Notes: generated by a model from the letters alone, not told the origin. A stretch of 64,000 nt of DNA from Xanthomonas euvesicatoria pv. euvesicatoria (GCF_020880415.1 NZ_JAJIUJ010000038.1:1-64000); one strand, 5' to 3'; positions 9,380 through 18,871 are shown, numbered from the stretch's first letter. Numbers and translations are program-made.

Positions 9380-11386
9380 TTATGGCATGGGAGAAAAGTT
9401 CGCCTGCTCTTCCTGGTATGGCGCGTCTTGGGCAGCCATAGTCAATGCTGCGCGAATCAAATCTGCAATCGCCTCTATCTGGTCTGGTGACCCACCGGGT
9501 GCTAAGTCAAATACTCCCACGCTCGGAATACGGTGCTCGGACCCGCCGCCCAACGCCGAGGGATGGCGAACGAACAGGTTTGGACTGGGCTCTACGGTGC
9601 GACCGCCTATCGTGTCACCGGGGAAGAGAACGTATGCTCCGCGAGTGCCTAAGATGCCGTCGCGATAGGTGTGCATCTTGTATAAGTCGTCCTGCTTGTG
9701 CACGCGAGCGAGCTCAATCTCATACTCGCCGATCGCTAACTCGGGTGGAGCCGGATGCTCGGCCGAGGCCTCCACGTCCTCTTCACTTTCAAAGAGTGCC
9801 TCGGCCTGCATGCGCTCCAAGCGGTATTTAGCGTCAAAATGTAGCCAGTGCTTCACCGAAGGATGACCGGCAGGCGAAATTACAATGCTGAAATCAGGGG
9901 CGAACGAGGCGGTGTAGCTGCCACTCCAGTCGCTCTTGGGAAGCTTTGAGCGCGTGAATCGCTGGTTGTAGAACAGAGAGGCTAAAACCCGATTGCCGCT
10001 AGGCGCGACGAATTCGAAGCGACATTCGCTGCGCCGGCCTTTGGTCAGTTGAATACTCAGCCCGTCCTTTGGTAGGCAGATGAAGTTGCCGCCGCTCATT
10101 TCGCTGCATATGCCTAAGAGCGCTTCCCTTAGCATAAAAAAGCACCAGTATTCGTAAATCTGATTGACCGGGCGGATGTCGCCGATCAGCCCGTCGGCGA
10201 GTTCAGCTCCTTGGCGCCAGGCCAACGATAAGCTCATCCGCAACGACAAGTCGAAGTGGAAGAGCTCCTTGTAACCGCGCCTTCGAAGCAAGGCCTGAGA
10301 GTTCGAGGGGATGTGCCCCAGGGGGCCGACGCCGCTCCACATGCTGTGCTGCAAAGCCTCGTCGAGGGAAACGGCCCAGGCCTTTGCTTCACGCTGGGAA
10401 GCACGTCGACCTCCCACACCCATGCGGGCTTCGAGCTGGCGGGCAAGCAGTGCGCAGTGCGCCAAGAACGCTTTCGCATAGCGGTTCTCGGGCGTGTCCA
10501 ATGTCTCGAACGAGTCGCGCCGAGGCAGGCCGGTCGGCGTATAGCCACGGAACATCCGACTGAGCGGGCCGCCTGCGACCATCTCCGAAGGGTCGAATCC
10601 GTCGGAGATGAGCTCCGGGTCAGCCTCTTGGATCTCGTCGATGCGGACGAACTCGATCTGCTCCATCAGTTTCGAGTGCGGCTGGGCAGCGATCTCGTCG
10701 ATGGCCAGCGGCAGCTTGGAGCTGGACATGATGTGCCGCATCAGGAAGTGCAAGGCGGCATCGTTCTTGGATAAGTCACCCGACGGGTCGAAGGACAAGG
10801 ACACTGGACTATCTAAAGAGAGCAATAGTTCCGCCGCCTTCCCTGCCAAGCTGTCGAGGAGCTCCTTGAACTCCTCGAAGTATTTGAGCTTGCGGCAGGC
10901 AACCTCTGCCATCATTGGTCGGCCGAACTCGACGCCAAGGTCGATGACCCCGGCATGCGAGCGAAGACGCAGCTGACCGGTGACGACCACCGCCCCTTGG
11001 CCATTGGCCACGGTCTCTTTCCACCGCCGCGACGGATCGCGTTTAAACACGTTAGCTAGCCGTGCGCCGAATGGCCAGTGCCGGCCTGCCTCTGCTCGCT
11101 TCGTCGCTTCATCCAAAGAAATTGGGAGGCTGATGTCAACGAAGTAGTCCGTGTCCTCGCGCAATTGGAAGCGTTCGAACAGATGCCCGGCCTCTCGCCA
11201 GCACATCGGGAGCATCGATCCAGAAGTGACGGCGGCGACGTCGATCTCGACCTCGGCCTCGAGCATGTCTGGCGCCGCCCAATCGACCGCAATCTGACGG
11301 CCACGGCCAAGGGCTGCTTCTATGTCGATCGAAGTGCCGGAGCCGAGATCGAACTTGACCCGATGGAGCGCGACGAATTCTGTCAC
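9380..11386 (-). CDS. DUF2357-type PD-(D/E)XK nuclease, McrC-like restriction subunit
   Basis: 668 aa from GTG 11386, which overlaps the stop of the upstream AAA gene as GTGA; the frame is open to 11452, but that would overlap by 70 bases. The C-terminal third has a PD-(D/E)XK core: SFAPDFSIVI, then WLHFDAKYRL, that is PD...DxK. The N-terminal and middle part resembles DUF2357 proteins, which accompany McrB-like AAA proteins in BsuMI/LlaJI-type restriction systems. Inferred role: the endonuclease partner of the AAA motor. It is the last gene of a four-gene operon. Confidence 0.8.
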   Translation of the reverse strand: MTEFVALHRVKFDLGSGTSIDIEAALGRGRQIAVDWAAPDMLEAEVEIDVAAVTSGSMLPMCWREAGHLFERFQLREDTDYFVDISLPISLDEATKRAEAGRHWPFGARLANVFKRDPSRRWKETVANGQGAVVVTGQLRLRSHAGVIDLGVEFGRPMMAEVACRKLKYFEEFKELLDSLAGKAAELLLSLDSPVSLSFDPSGDLSKNDAALHFLMRHIMSSSKLPLAIDEIAAQPHSKLMEQIEFVRIDEIQEADPELISDGFDPSEMVAGGPLSRMFRGYTPTGLPRRDSFETLDTPENRYAKAFLAHCALLARQLEARMGVGGRRASQREAKAWAVSLDEALQHSMWSGVGPLGHIPSNSQALLRRRGYKELFHFDLSLRMSLSLAWRQGAELADGLIGDIRPVNQIYEYWCFFMLREALLGICSEMSGGNFICLPKDGLSIQLTKGRRSECRFEFVAPSGNRVLASLFYNQRFTRSKLPKSDWSGSYTASFAPDFSIVISPAGHPSVKHWLHFDAKYRLERMQAEALFESEEDVEASAEHPAPPELAIGEYEIELARVHKQDDLYKMHTYRDGILGTRGAYVLFPGDTIGGRTVEPSPNLFVRHPSALGGGSEHRIPSVGVFDLAPGGSPDQIEAIADLIRAALTMAAQDAPYQEEQANFSPMP

Positions 11387-13389
11387 TTCACGAAGGACAC
11401 ATGGTTTCGAGAGATAAGCCGGGCATGCATGGCTAGTAGCTTGTCCCGACACTGTCTGAACTGGCTATCAGCGGGGAAGGTGAGCGCTTCTCCGGGCGCA
11501 ATCTCGACTGTTGTCTCCGTGCCGAGTAGATAGCGGGCTGGCGTCGTCCCGCTCTTGCCGTGTGCACCGTCCAGGAACGCGGCTAGAGCCTTGAGGCTGT
11601 CGCCGAGGGCTGATCGGTTGCCGTGAATCTTCGGCAGTACCTTTTGGAAGATGGCACGGTCCAATCCATTGATCCAATCCGCCATCACTGCAGCGGGAGG
11701 CTTGCCAGTCGCAAGCTGAGCCTTGGTCCAAACGTACATGTAGCCGTAGACCTCCTTGACGACGCGGAAGCCGAACTCGAAGCCTACTGGCCCCAACAGT
11801 TTGAAGCAGCCGTCCAGCGTCTTCAACGTCAGTTCCTTGGCGCTAACGAGCTCGACAGCACCGACGCCATGCTTGCTGGCCAGAAGGTCCAAGATGGCGG
11901 CGGGATTGGAGCCCACGGCCTCGTCGGCCTCGCGATCATCGATCGCTTGGCGCAGAAGGTCATCTGCGACCGATAAGTCGATGGTGGTCCCTTCTCCCGA
12001 GCCAGCGACGTATTGGCTCGGAGTCAGGGCTTTGACTTCGAGAACGTGCGCGCGATCAAGCACCTTCGGCGAGAACATGTGCGTGGTCTCGTCGATGTTC
12101 ACTGTACCCACATAGAACAGGTTCGGAGGCAGCTTCAATGGCTGGCCGTTGGTGACCAGGAGCTGGGCCGACTGCGCTTCCGTGGAGCCTTCGTTCTCAT
12201 CGTTGAGCAGCTCGCTGATCACGGCCAGCGACTGGCGATCGATGATCGGGGCGTTCTCGCCGTCTTCAAGGATGCTCGACGCCTCCATCAGGGACAAGAA
12301 CGGCGCAAAGTAGCGCTCGACGTGAGAGAGATTCATCTCGTCGAAAACGAGGAAGTGTGGGATCTTGGTGGACTTAGGGTGGCAGGCCCGCAGAATGATC
12401 CGCAGCGACTCCGTGATCTCGTAGCTCTCGTTAGTATCCGTGCCGTCGTCGCGCCTCCGCGCTTGGCCGAATGGCGTGCGGAAGCCCAGCAGCTTCTTGG
12501 GGGATGTCCAGTCTGGGCCAATAGAGACGAGTTGGAATATCTGGCCATCGACCTGGCCGGCATAGAGCTCTTGCAGGCTCTCGGCCAGACGCAACGTCGA
12601 GCGGGACTTGCCCGTGCCAGAGGTGCCGGTGAGGATGACGAAGGGCTTGGCAGCCAACGCGGTTACCAGGTCGAACGAGCAGAGCTTGCCTGTGACCGCT
12701 GTAGCAGTGGTGGGAGGCGCCAAGCCATCAAGGTATTCTTCCGGTGCAGCAGCCGCAGTCTGCAGGTCCGCATCTTCAATCGAGCCTCCGCCTGTGTCGA
12801 AAAGCTTGGCGATCTCGGTGGAGCTGAGAGCGTAGTCCGCAGCAATGCGTTGTTCGAGAAGGTCGAATCGCTTGGCTGGGTCGGCCTCACCGCCCAGGAT
12901 CGCTTCGATGTTCGTGCGGCGGTAGTGAAAGACGGCCACATCGCCCAAACGTGGCTTCGCAGCCTTGGCGGACGTCAACAATAGATCGGCAAGGTGGACC
13001 TCATGTCCGGCACGCAGGCTGGCCTTGCGAGGGTCATCAGTTGACAGTTCGATTACCGTCTGCCAAGGATTACCAGCGATTGTCGTCCCGGTGCCGTTAG
13101 AAATGTATTTGCCGTTTCTGAAGCCTTGCTTCTTGTCCTGAGACGAGAAGACGTTGAAGATCTCCTTCTGCGCATTAATATCGATTTTTGGCTTGTCAAA
13201 GACGCCTGCGAGCTCGGTCGTGGCTTGGATGTATGCCGCTTCCCCCTGAACGATGGCGACGCTCGGCTGTGCCTTGATCGCCAGCGTCCGCTTAAGGATG
13301 AGGAAGTCGAGGAGGGCTGCTTTCCCTCGGGTGTCCGCCACCGCGTCGATGCTGGATTTAATGCGTTGTGCGGTCAGAAATTGTGGCAT
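11383..13389 (-). CDS. McrB-like AAA+ NTPase of a restriction system
   Basis: 668 aa. Walker A GTSGTGKS is at residues 255-262, Walker B at FLVFDEMNLSH, and the sensor region is GTVNIDETTHMFSPKVLDRAHVLEV. This is the arrangement of McrB and of the AAA subunits of LlaJI/BsuMI systems. The N-terminal 240 residues probably hold the DNA-recognition domain but show no motif I can name. It starts 4 bp after the methyltransferase stop and overlaps the nuclease gene by four bases. It would translocate or assemble on DNA and license cleavage by the PD-(D/E)XK partner; GTP versus ATP use cannot be told. Confidence 0.88.
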   Translation of the reverse strand: MPQFLTAQRIKSSIDAVADTRGKAALLDFLILKRTLAIKAQPSVAIVQGEAAYIQATTELAGVFDKPKIDINAQKEIFNVFSSQDKKQGFRNGKYISNGTGTTIAGNPWQTVIELSTDDPRKASLRAGHEVHLADLLLTSAKAAKPRLGDVAVFHYRRTNIEAILGGEADPAKRFDLLEQRIAADYALSSTEIAKLFDTGGGSIEDADLQTAAAAPEEYLDGLAPPTTATAVTGKLCSFDLVTALAAKPFVILTGTSGTGKSRSTLRLAESLQELYAGQVDGQIFQLVSIGPDWTSPKKLLGFRTPFGQARRRDDGTDTNESYEITESLRIILRACHPKSTKIPHFLVFDEMNLSHVERYFAPFLSLMEASSILEDGENAPIIDRQSLAVISELLNDENEGSTEAQSAQLLVTNGQPLKLPPNLFYVGTVNIDETTHMFSPKVLDRAHVLEVKALTPSQYVAGSGEGTTIDLSVADDLLRQAIDDREADEAVGSNPAAILDLLASKHGVGAVELVSAKELTLKTLDGCFKLLGPVGFEFGFRVVKEVYGYMYVWTKAQLATGKPPAAVMADWINGLDRAIFQKVLPKIHGNRSALGDSLKALAAFLDGAHGKSGTTPARYLLGTETTVEIAPGEALTFPADSQFRQCRDKLLAMHARLISRNHVSFVK

Positions 13390-13393
13390 GCCT

Positions 13394-14479
13394 CTACCCT
13401 GAGATTGTTGTGTCTGTCTTCAGCCCATCGACCATCAGTTGGCAGAACTCTGGTTTGATGTCGATGCCGATAGCACGGAAACCATGCTTGCGTGCAAATT
13501 TTAGGCTTGTTCCGCTGCCGCCGAAGGGATCTAGGACCACACCACCCTTGGGCGTAGTCGCCAGAATTGGAATGCGGACTAACTCTTCGGAAAATCGCGC
13601 TTTGTGCTTGTGAGAACTGCGGGCCGGCGCGATCTCCCAGGTGTCCGAAGGCGGCAGGATGCTGCCGCTCTCCGAAGCGCGGCCGACGGCGTCCTTGTTG
13701 AAGTAATACCAGCGTGACTTGACTAGGTGAAACACATATTCGTGCGAAATCGAGCAGCGGTCGCGAACCTGGTCAGGGATGGGGTTGGGCTTCACCCACA
13801 CGTTGTCATTGCGTACGATCCAGTCGGCATCTTGCATGGCGATGGCGAACCGATGCGGGATCAGCAGAAGTTGCTTGGGTTTGCAAAGCAGACCATCACC
13901 GGTCCTGTCCTGAGGCCGCAATCCGAAGCGCCGGGCACTTTGTTTGGATTCGCCACTCTTATGCTCGCCTTTGCCGCTCCAATATGTATCACCCAGATTC
14001 ACCCAAAGGCTGCCGTTCTCCGCAAGCACTGATCTAGCGGCGTCGAAGCATGAGACAAGTTGGTCAATAAAATCGCGTGGATGCTCCTCGAGTCCGATCT
14101 GTCCCTTAATCCCATAGTCACGCTGCCCGTAAAACGGGGGAGACGTCACCATGCAGTTAACAAACACGCCGGCCGCAGCAAGATGCTCCATAGCTTCACG
14201 CACATCCATATTGAAGATCAGGACATTGTCGTCAGCATAATAGGCCACCTTACGTAGACCTTCGTTGGCAAATGCTTCAGCGCTGGCCACTTGCGGGATC
14301 TGCGCCAAGTTGGCTTTAGTAGGTTGTGCTTTCTTTTTATCCGTTTTGCGCTGTGCCGATTGTGAGGCACTTCTTTGGGCCGCTGACTTAGAGATTTTCT
14401 GGGCGGTTTTGATTGAAGCGGCGGGTGAACCGTCTTCGCAAAGAAAATCTCCTCGCATATCCATATCTTGGCTACTCAC
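13394..14479 (-). CDS. DNA methyltransferase, beta-type motif order
   Basis: 361 aa. Motif IV TSPPF is at residues 112-116 and motif I DPFGGSGTS at about 317-325, so IV precedes I as in beta-class amino-methyltransferases; TSPP favours N4-cytosine over N6-adenine, but this is not certain. A basic, low-complexity stretch fills residues 25-55. The start ATG overlaps the stop of the small regulator gene (ATGA). It should protect host DNA against the AAA/nuclease pair encoded downstream. Confidence 0.9.
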   Translation of the reverse strand: MSSQDMDMRGDFLCEDGSPAASIKTAQKISKSAAQRSASQSAQRKTDKKKAQPTKANLAQIPQVASAEAFANEGLRKVAYYADDNVLIFNMDVREAMEHLAAAGVFVNCMVTSPPFYGQRDYGIKGQIGLEEHPRDFIDQLVSCFDAARSVLAENGSLWVNLGDTYWSGKGEHKSGESKQSARRFGLRPQDRTGDGLLCKPKQLLLIPHRFAIAMQDADWIVRNDNVWVKPNPIPDQVRDRCSISHEYVFHLVKSRWYYFNKDAVGRASESGSILPPSDTWEIAPARSSHKHKARFSEELVRIPILATTPKGGVVLDPFGGSGTSLKFARKHGFRAIGIDIKPEFCQLMVDGLKTDTTISG

Positions 14480-14697
14480 AGGGCAGTCCTAGCTTGGCTT
14501 TTGCCGGCTGCATGCACTTCACTCTCAGATTTGGGGGGGATCGATATGTGGTTGTTTTCACAGTAGCTGGCGACTAAAACTTCGAGCATGTTCACCATGC
14601 TTCGCTGCTCATGGTCTGCTGCAGCTTTCAAAGCCCGCTTGAAAGAGGGGGTAACTCTCAAATTGAGATTGCTGCTTTTAATGTTGTTAAAATTCAT
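14476..14697 (-). CDS. Small ribbon-helix-helix-like regulator
   Basis: 73 aa from ATG 14697. NLNLRVTPSFKRALKAAADHEQRSMVNMLEVLVASYC is a ribbon-helix-helix pattern: a beta strand with alternating residues, then two helices. It overlaps the methyltransferase start by 4 bp and heads the restriction operon, so it is probably its control protein. A -10-like TATACT and palindromic TGCATGCA lie just upstream on the minus strand (about 14725-14755), a plausible promoter/operator. The frame is open further upstream, but this is the first sensible start. Confidence 0.7.
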   Translation of the reverse strand: MNFNNIKSSNLNLRVTPSFKRALKAAADHEQRSMVNMLEVLVASYCENNHISIPPKSESEVHAAGKSQARTAL

Positions 14698-15023
14698 GAT
14701 GCAACGCAATTGCCTGTGCAATCCTGGTAGTATAGTACATATTGCATGCATTTGCCCACCCTGCGCTACAGCCTTTTTTATCGTGATCAAGAGGTTTCAG
14801 GTCACAGCCGAGGAGCTACGAGAAGATGAGCGCATGGTGCGCAGTGTTTGAGAAGTTTTACATTGATCGACGGTCGTTGCATGATCGTGTATTGACTAGG
14901 GGGCTCTAATTGTAGTGTCCTTACAGCAAGCCTTCGTTTTGACAAAAAGATGAAGAAATCCAAATCCAGGTAGCTCGAATACTATTAGTATTGGCCTATT
15001 TTTAATTAAAAAGAGGTGAAGAA

Positions 15024-15275
15024 ATGTCGTTAGGGGGCTTTAAATCGACTCCCCGAGTGGCGAGTCGTAAAGTTATCTTAGTGAAATCAGAGCTGGTGCG
15101 GGGTCATCCGGAACAGGCGGATAACCCGGAATGGTTCTTGGTGCTTACCGATCCACCACCCCGGAATTTTGTGTGCAGTGGAGCCACGGAGGAGCAAGCA
15201 ATAAAGAGGGCGGAGGATATGGGCTATTCTTTTGAAGAAGATCCCGAGCCATTTCCACCTGGCTACAGAGGTTAA
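15024..15275 (+). CDS. Small hypothetical protein
   Basis: 83 aa with a strong ribosome site (AAGAGGTGAAGAA before ATG). Soluble, acidic C-terminus (EEDPEPFPPGYRG), with TEEQAIKRAEDMGY suggesting one amphipathic helix. No family recognised. Convergent with, and overlapping by four bases, the next minus-strand gene. Confidence 0.65.
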   Translation: MSLGGFKSTPRVASRKVILVKSELVRGHPEQADNPEWFLVLTDPPPRNFVCSGATEEQAIKRAEDMGYSFEEDPEPFPPGYRG

Positions 15276-15607
15276 AAATGTTTACCGCGTCTGGGTATTG
15301 AAGTGATTTCGGCATCGGACCACCGCTGTGGAAGTTGAGGATGATATTGACGTCCATCATCGCTCCAATGATCAATGCATGCGTTGAGTGCATTCGTGGC
15401 TTCTTGTTTAGCTTCCGCAACGGGGAGTCTAGCCAATGCTGCTATGAAGGCTTGGTTCCAAAAATCTTCAATTTTCATATGGATGGCGTCGATGAGGGTG
15501 GCTTGCTTTTGTAATCGAATAATGGAGCATGTCAAGTCATTGGCTCCTAACATTGGATATCTAGGCGGCGAGGGGCACGCAACGTCATTTTGCTCGAAAA
15601 ACGTCAA
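15272..15607 (-). CDS. Hypothetical protein
   Basis: Up to 111 aa; the true start may be internal, at ATG within HMKIEDF. The protein has one helical region (KIEDFWNQAFIAALARLPVAEAKQEA) that reads like a genuine soluble protein and a basic tail. It is AT-rich compared with the flanks. No function assigned. Confidence 0.45.
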   Translation of the reverse strand: MTFFEQNDVACPSPPRYPMLGANDLTCSIIRLQKQATLIDAIHMKIEDFWNQAFIAALARLPVAEAKQEATNALNACIDHWSDDGRQYHPQLPQRWSDAEITSIPRRGKHF

Positions 15608-15724
15608 CCGGCGTAAGCCTTGCGTAACAATTTTAAATTATCGGGAGCGCAAGCCGAGCTTGGTGATAGGTAAAGTAGGGCTCTACTGGGCTCGATTTTC
15701 GCGAATAATTTACTAATCAATTGA

Positions 15725-16135
15725 ATGGATCGGCTTCGAATGAACAACGCGTCTCTGAGTGCACTTGCCGCTGCCAAGGAAAAACTGGCAGAAGAAATTC
15801 GTAAGTTAGAAGAGCAGGAGGCTCAGCTTCGCCAGCAACAGTCGTCCGAAGCCTATTCGGAGATCGTCAAGCTGCTCGACCAATACACCGAGCATTTCAG
15901 TGCAAAGCAAAAGTCTGAAATTGCATATCTGCTGGGCGTTGGGATGGCTAAGCCGAAAAAGGCAGCTTCTACAAGGAAAGAAGTAGCGCCGAAGTATTGG
16001 CTGCCACACAACCAAGAAACGTGGTCAGGGCGTGGCCGTCCGCCTAAGGCATTCACAATTTGGCAGGGCAGTGCTTCTTATAAAGAGTGGAAGGCTAAGC
16101 ACCCGGGTGAGAAGTTTCCTAAGTATCCGGGGTGA
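15725..16135 (+). CDS. H-NS-family nucleoid protein
   Basis: 136 aa; a second in-frame ATG at 15740 is an equally good start. Residues 15-45 form a Glu/Gln/Leu coiled coil for oligomerisation. The C-terminus carries YWLPHNQETWSGRGRPPKAF, which matches the H-NS DNA-binding core (ETWSGRGRxP) with the AT-hook-like RGRPP. H-NS relatives silence AT-rich acquired DNA, so this may control island genes. It ends PGEKFPKYPG. Not in an operon. Confidence 0.88.
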   Translation: MDRLRMNNASLSALAAAKEKLAEEIRKLEEQEAQLRQQQSSEAYSEIVKLLDQYTEHFSAKQKSEIAYLLGVGMAKPKKAASTRKEVAPKYWLPHNQETWSGRGRPPKAFTIWQGSASYKEWKAKHPGEKFPKYPG

Positions 16136-16307
16136 GCTTTACAAAGCCCCGTGGTGTGATGTTTTTTAGCAAATGTGAGGCTTGGCGGGGTTGCTTTGCG
16201 CAAATGGGCGTAGGAGGGCGCTAGGCCCTCCTGCGCCGGCTTCTCAGCTAGGGGGGGCGCGGCCATGTGTCTCAAATTTTGCGACAGTGCCGCCGATACT
16301 CTGAGCT

Positions 16308-16532
16308 ATGAACAGAGCCGAGTTGCGAACCCACCTTGACCACTTGGACGATGCGGTGCCGGCGTTACGGGCAGCAAGTCCTGACAGATGCCATTTCTTA
16401 CGCGCGTTCGCAGGCATGGCGCAGATCATTGAAGCAAAGGCTCTCACTGCTCAGGATGCGGAATTTGTTGGTCGACGTCTCAACGAGATCTTGGCTTGGC
16501 ATGGGCTCACCAGCACTGACGAACTAGGCTAG
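16308..16532 (+). CDS. Small hypothetical protein
   Basis: 74 aa, starting MNRAELRTHLDHLDDAVPAL. Predominantly helical, no membrane segment, no Cys pair. Weak ribosome site. Likely a real small gene by codon use; function unknown. Confidence 0.5.
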   Translation: MNRAELRTHLDHLDDAVPALRAASPDRCHFLRAFAGMAQIIEAKALTAQDAEFVGRRLNEILAWHGLTSTDELG

Positions 16533-16573
16533 AAGCGCAAACGGCCAAGGCACTACAAGTTGAATGCGCTTAG

Positions 16574-16999
16574 CTAACGGCCGCCCCGAAATTTGAATGT
16601 GAAACGAGTAGAGGACGGTGTGATGGTTTTCTGAGCACTGGGCACGGGTGTGGCGTCCACCAACGTCAGCATGCCGTCGGCAACAGGCACTGGAACGCCA
16701 AGCGTAATGTCGATCTGCTTGGACCAGCCGCCGCCAATCACTGTCACTTTGACAATCATTCGTCCAGCCTGGATGCATTGAACATCGGTCGGACAACGGC
16801 TGTCCTCAATGACGCGGTCAGGGCGCACTTTGTGTCGGTTAACTGCCGCAATCTCTCCTAACCGCACTGGGCCCTCGATCGCCTGGCTAGTGAAGGGGCC
16901 AGCCGCCGCGCATCCCGTAAGTGATATGACCACCAATGCTGCGAGTATTTGCACTCGTATTCGAGAAGCCAGGGTGGCCGTTAGCTGAGCGTTTCGCAT
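16574..16999 (-). CDS. Lipoprotein of unknown function
   Basis: 141 aa. A hydrophobic signal (VQILAALVVISLTGC) ends in lipobox LTGC at about residue 30. The mature part holds SRCPTDVQCIQAGRM with two Cys that could pair, then a beta-rich region. Cys-Pro-x-Asp-x-x-Cys is common in small exported lipoproteins of Xanthomonadaceae. Function unknown. It stands alone between plus-strand genes. Confidence 0.72.
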   Translation of the reverse strand: MRNAQLTATLASRIRVQILAALVVISLTGCAAAGPFTSQAIEGPVRLGEIAAVNRHKVRPDRVIEDSRCPTDVQCIQAGRMIVKVTVIGGGWSKQIDITLGVPVPVADGMLTLVDATPVPSAQKTITPSSTRFTFKFRGGR

Positions 17000-17449
17000 A
17001 GTTGGCCTCAGGTCCGGAGATAGCCCGAGTGTCCCATAGCCTCACGACGCCCGGTCGAGTTGGGTGTCTGAGATTAGTGCAGCCGGAATGCTGTGGGCAC
17101 GAGCACTTCGTTTGAGCGGACGTCTACGGCATGAACAAGTTAGCGATCGGCAAAAAAGCGCGAGGATCGTTGGCAAAAATGGCACGCCAGCAACATGCTG
17201 TCCTCCTGGCTGTTCAACCACCGGCATGGGAGTAGCGCATCACTACTCTCCACCAGCGCTGGGCCTCTGAAAGGGACCTTAGCTTCGCTGTCCCGACCGC
17301 AAGGACAGGCCTCCTTCTCGACGCTGGCGCTTTGTTGCGGCCCTTCGCTGCGCGCTGCTTGCGCAGTGCTCGCTCTCGGGTGCGGTAGGGCCGGACGCTT
17401 CGCCTGTCGGTTCCCACGAGGCGCACAACGCGCTGGTGGAGAAGAACCG
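17000..17449. other. Gene-free leader with short hairpins upstream of the RadC-like gene
   Basis: About 450 bases without a confident gene. It contains consecutive small inverted repeats: CTGTCC/GGACAG at 17288-17308 and CTGCGC/GCGCAG at 17348-17366, followed by GC-rich potential stems. Similar chains of hairpins precede the second relaxase gene. Such leaders precede antirestriction and radC-type genes of some mobile elements and may act on single-stranded transferred DNA; this is inference. Confidence 0.4.
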
Positions 17450-17929
17450 ATGAAGCGCACCCGAGACATCAAGGCTCAATACCAACTCCAGATGGACGAA
17501 GAGGGCATCTTGCTCGCCGCAGCAACCATCCTGGAACAACGCCTTCAACGCCAAGGCCGCATCCACAGCCCCGAGCAAGCCGGCGACTACCTGATTGCCC
17601 GCTGCGCTCACCTGCCGCACGAAGTCTTCGGGGTCGTCTTCCTGGACATCAAGCACCAGATCTTGGCAACCGAACATCTCTTCTTCGGCACTATCGACGG
17701 CTGCGATATTCATCCCCGAGTAGTCGTCAAGCGCGCCCTAGATTTGAACGCCGCTGCCGTCATCCTTTTCCACAATCACCCAAGCGGCAATCCGGAACCA
17801 AGCGAAGCTGACCGCAAGGTTACCGAGCGCCTGCAGCAGGCATTGAGCCTCCTCGACATCCGGGTGCTGGACCACCTGGTGATCGGCGGGCGTCAGCACA
17901 CCAGCCTTGCAGCAAGAGGGTGGGCGTAG
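17450..17929 (+). CDS. RadC-type JAMM/MPN+ domain protein
   Basis: 159 aa, ATG preceded by GGTGGAGAAG. The RadC JAB domain is complete: an acidic residue in ATEHLFFG, then HNHPSGNPEPSEAD with the zinc ligands His-x-His and Asp. The N-terminal helix-hairpin-helix part of chromosomal RadC is absent, so this is the short mobile-element type. These occur on ICEs and plasmids near antirestriction genes; the biochemical role is unresolved. A longer frame from 17195 runs through the hairpin leader and is not used. Confidence 0.9.
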   Translation: MKRTRDIKAQYQLQMDEEGILLAAATILEQRLQRQGRIHSPEQAGDYLIARCAHLPHEVFGVVFLDIKHQILATEHLFFGTIDGCDIHPRVVVKRALDLNAAAVILFHNHPSGNPEPSEADRKVTERLQQALSLLDIRVLDHLVIGGRQHTSLAARGWA

Positions 17930-18129
17930 CCCCCCTCTCTTTCGTCGGTTGGTAGCAGAAGACCACCCAGTGCGCCTGATCTTGCAAAAGATATGGCGCT
18001 ACGCTTGAGTCCGGTCTTCAAGCTTCTTCCGCTGCTTACGCCATTACGGCAAGATCCAAATGAGAAATCGAAGGAGGGAGTTATTGATGAGCCAGGATGC
18101 GATCCAGCTGTTTCAATGCTTCGGGAAGC

Positions 18130-18768
18130 ATGATGTCTGAGCGGGTTGAGAAGCTCTTTGTGGGTTCTGATGAGCTATTGGGGGCGTTGGCGCCGATCAC
18201 AGCGGCTCCACCGTTTGATCAAAGTGATCGCCTTCAAGTTTGTCGCGCCCTTTGCCTGCTTTCGATTGAGCATGCCGCTGCGAGTCGCTACCTACTCGCA
18301 GTTGGCGCTGAGCCCTCCACCTTGGTCATTCATCGTGCGCAGTTCGAAGCACTGGTGAGAGCCGTGTGGGTCCTTTACTGCGCGAGTGATACTGAGGTGG
18401 CCTGCTTGCAGGAAGAGCTGACACCGACAAGTGAATCACTAGCGGCTCGCTTGCCCATGCTATCCAAGATGCTTCAAGCTCTGGAAACGGTGAAGCAGGC
18501 AGCCGAGCCACTGCGGGCGTTTTTGGAGTTCAAGAAATACTCTTGGGCGGCACTCAACTCGTTTGTCCACGCGGGTGCACATGCACTTCATCGATTGCGA
18601 ACGGGCTTCCCGCTTGAACTCGTGGAGCTGGTTGTCAAACAAAGCAACGCGCTCGTGGTGATGGCCCACATGCAACTTGCGATCACTACAGGTAGCCAAG
18701 ACGCGGTGCGATGGGTTGTCAAGACGTCGGACGGATTTCCCGCTGTGCTTCCTCCACGGATACGTTAG
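18130..18768 (+). CDS. DUF6988-like protein
   Basis: About 212 aa (a second ATG at 18133 is adjacent). All-helical. The centre, IHRAQFEALVRAVWVLYCASD, then a region with FKKYSWAALNSFVHAGAHALHR, fits proteins annotated DUF6988 in Xanthomonadaceae and Pseudomonas; this is from memory of the family pattern. The SFVHAGAH segment resembles a HEPN-like or membrane-peripheral helix but no catalytic motif is established. Good ribosome site (GGGA). Confidence 0.65.
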   Translation: MMSERVEKLFVGSDELLGALAPITAAPPFDQSDRLQVCRALCLLSIEHAAASRYLLAVGAEPSTLVIHRAQFEALVRAVWVLYCASDTEVACLQEELTPTSESLAARLPMLSKMLQALETVKQAAEPLRAFLEFKKYSWAALNSFVHAGAHALHRLRTGFPLELVELVVKQSNALVVMAHMQLAITTGSQDAVRWVVKTSDGFPAVLPPRIR

Positions 18769-18871
18769 GATTTTCAGGCAAGCGCCATCGCCAACGGGCT
18801 TTCAGGCTGGTGAGTGGCAAGCTTGCGATGCAAGGTTCTCGCAGTAAGGCCTGAACAAGTGAGGGGGTCGG

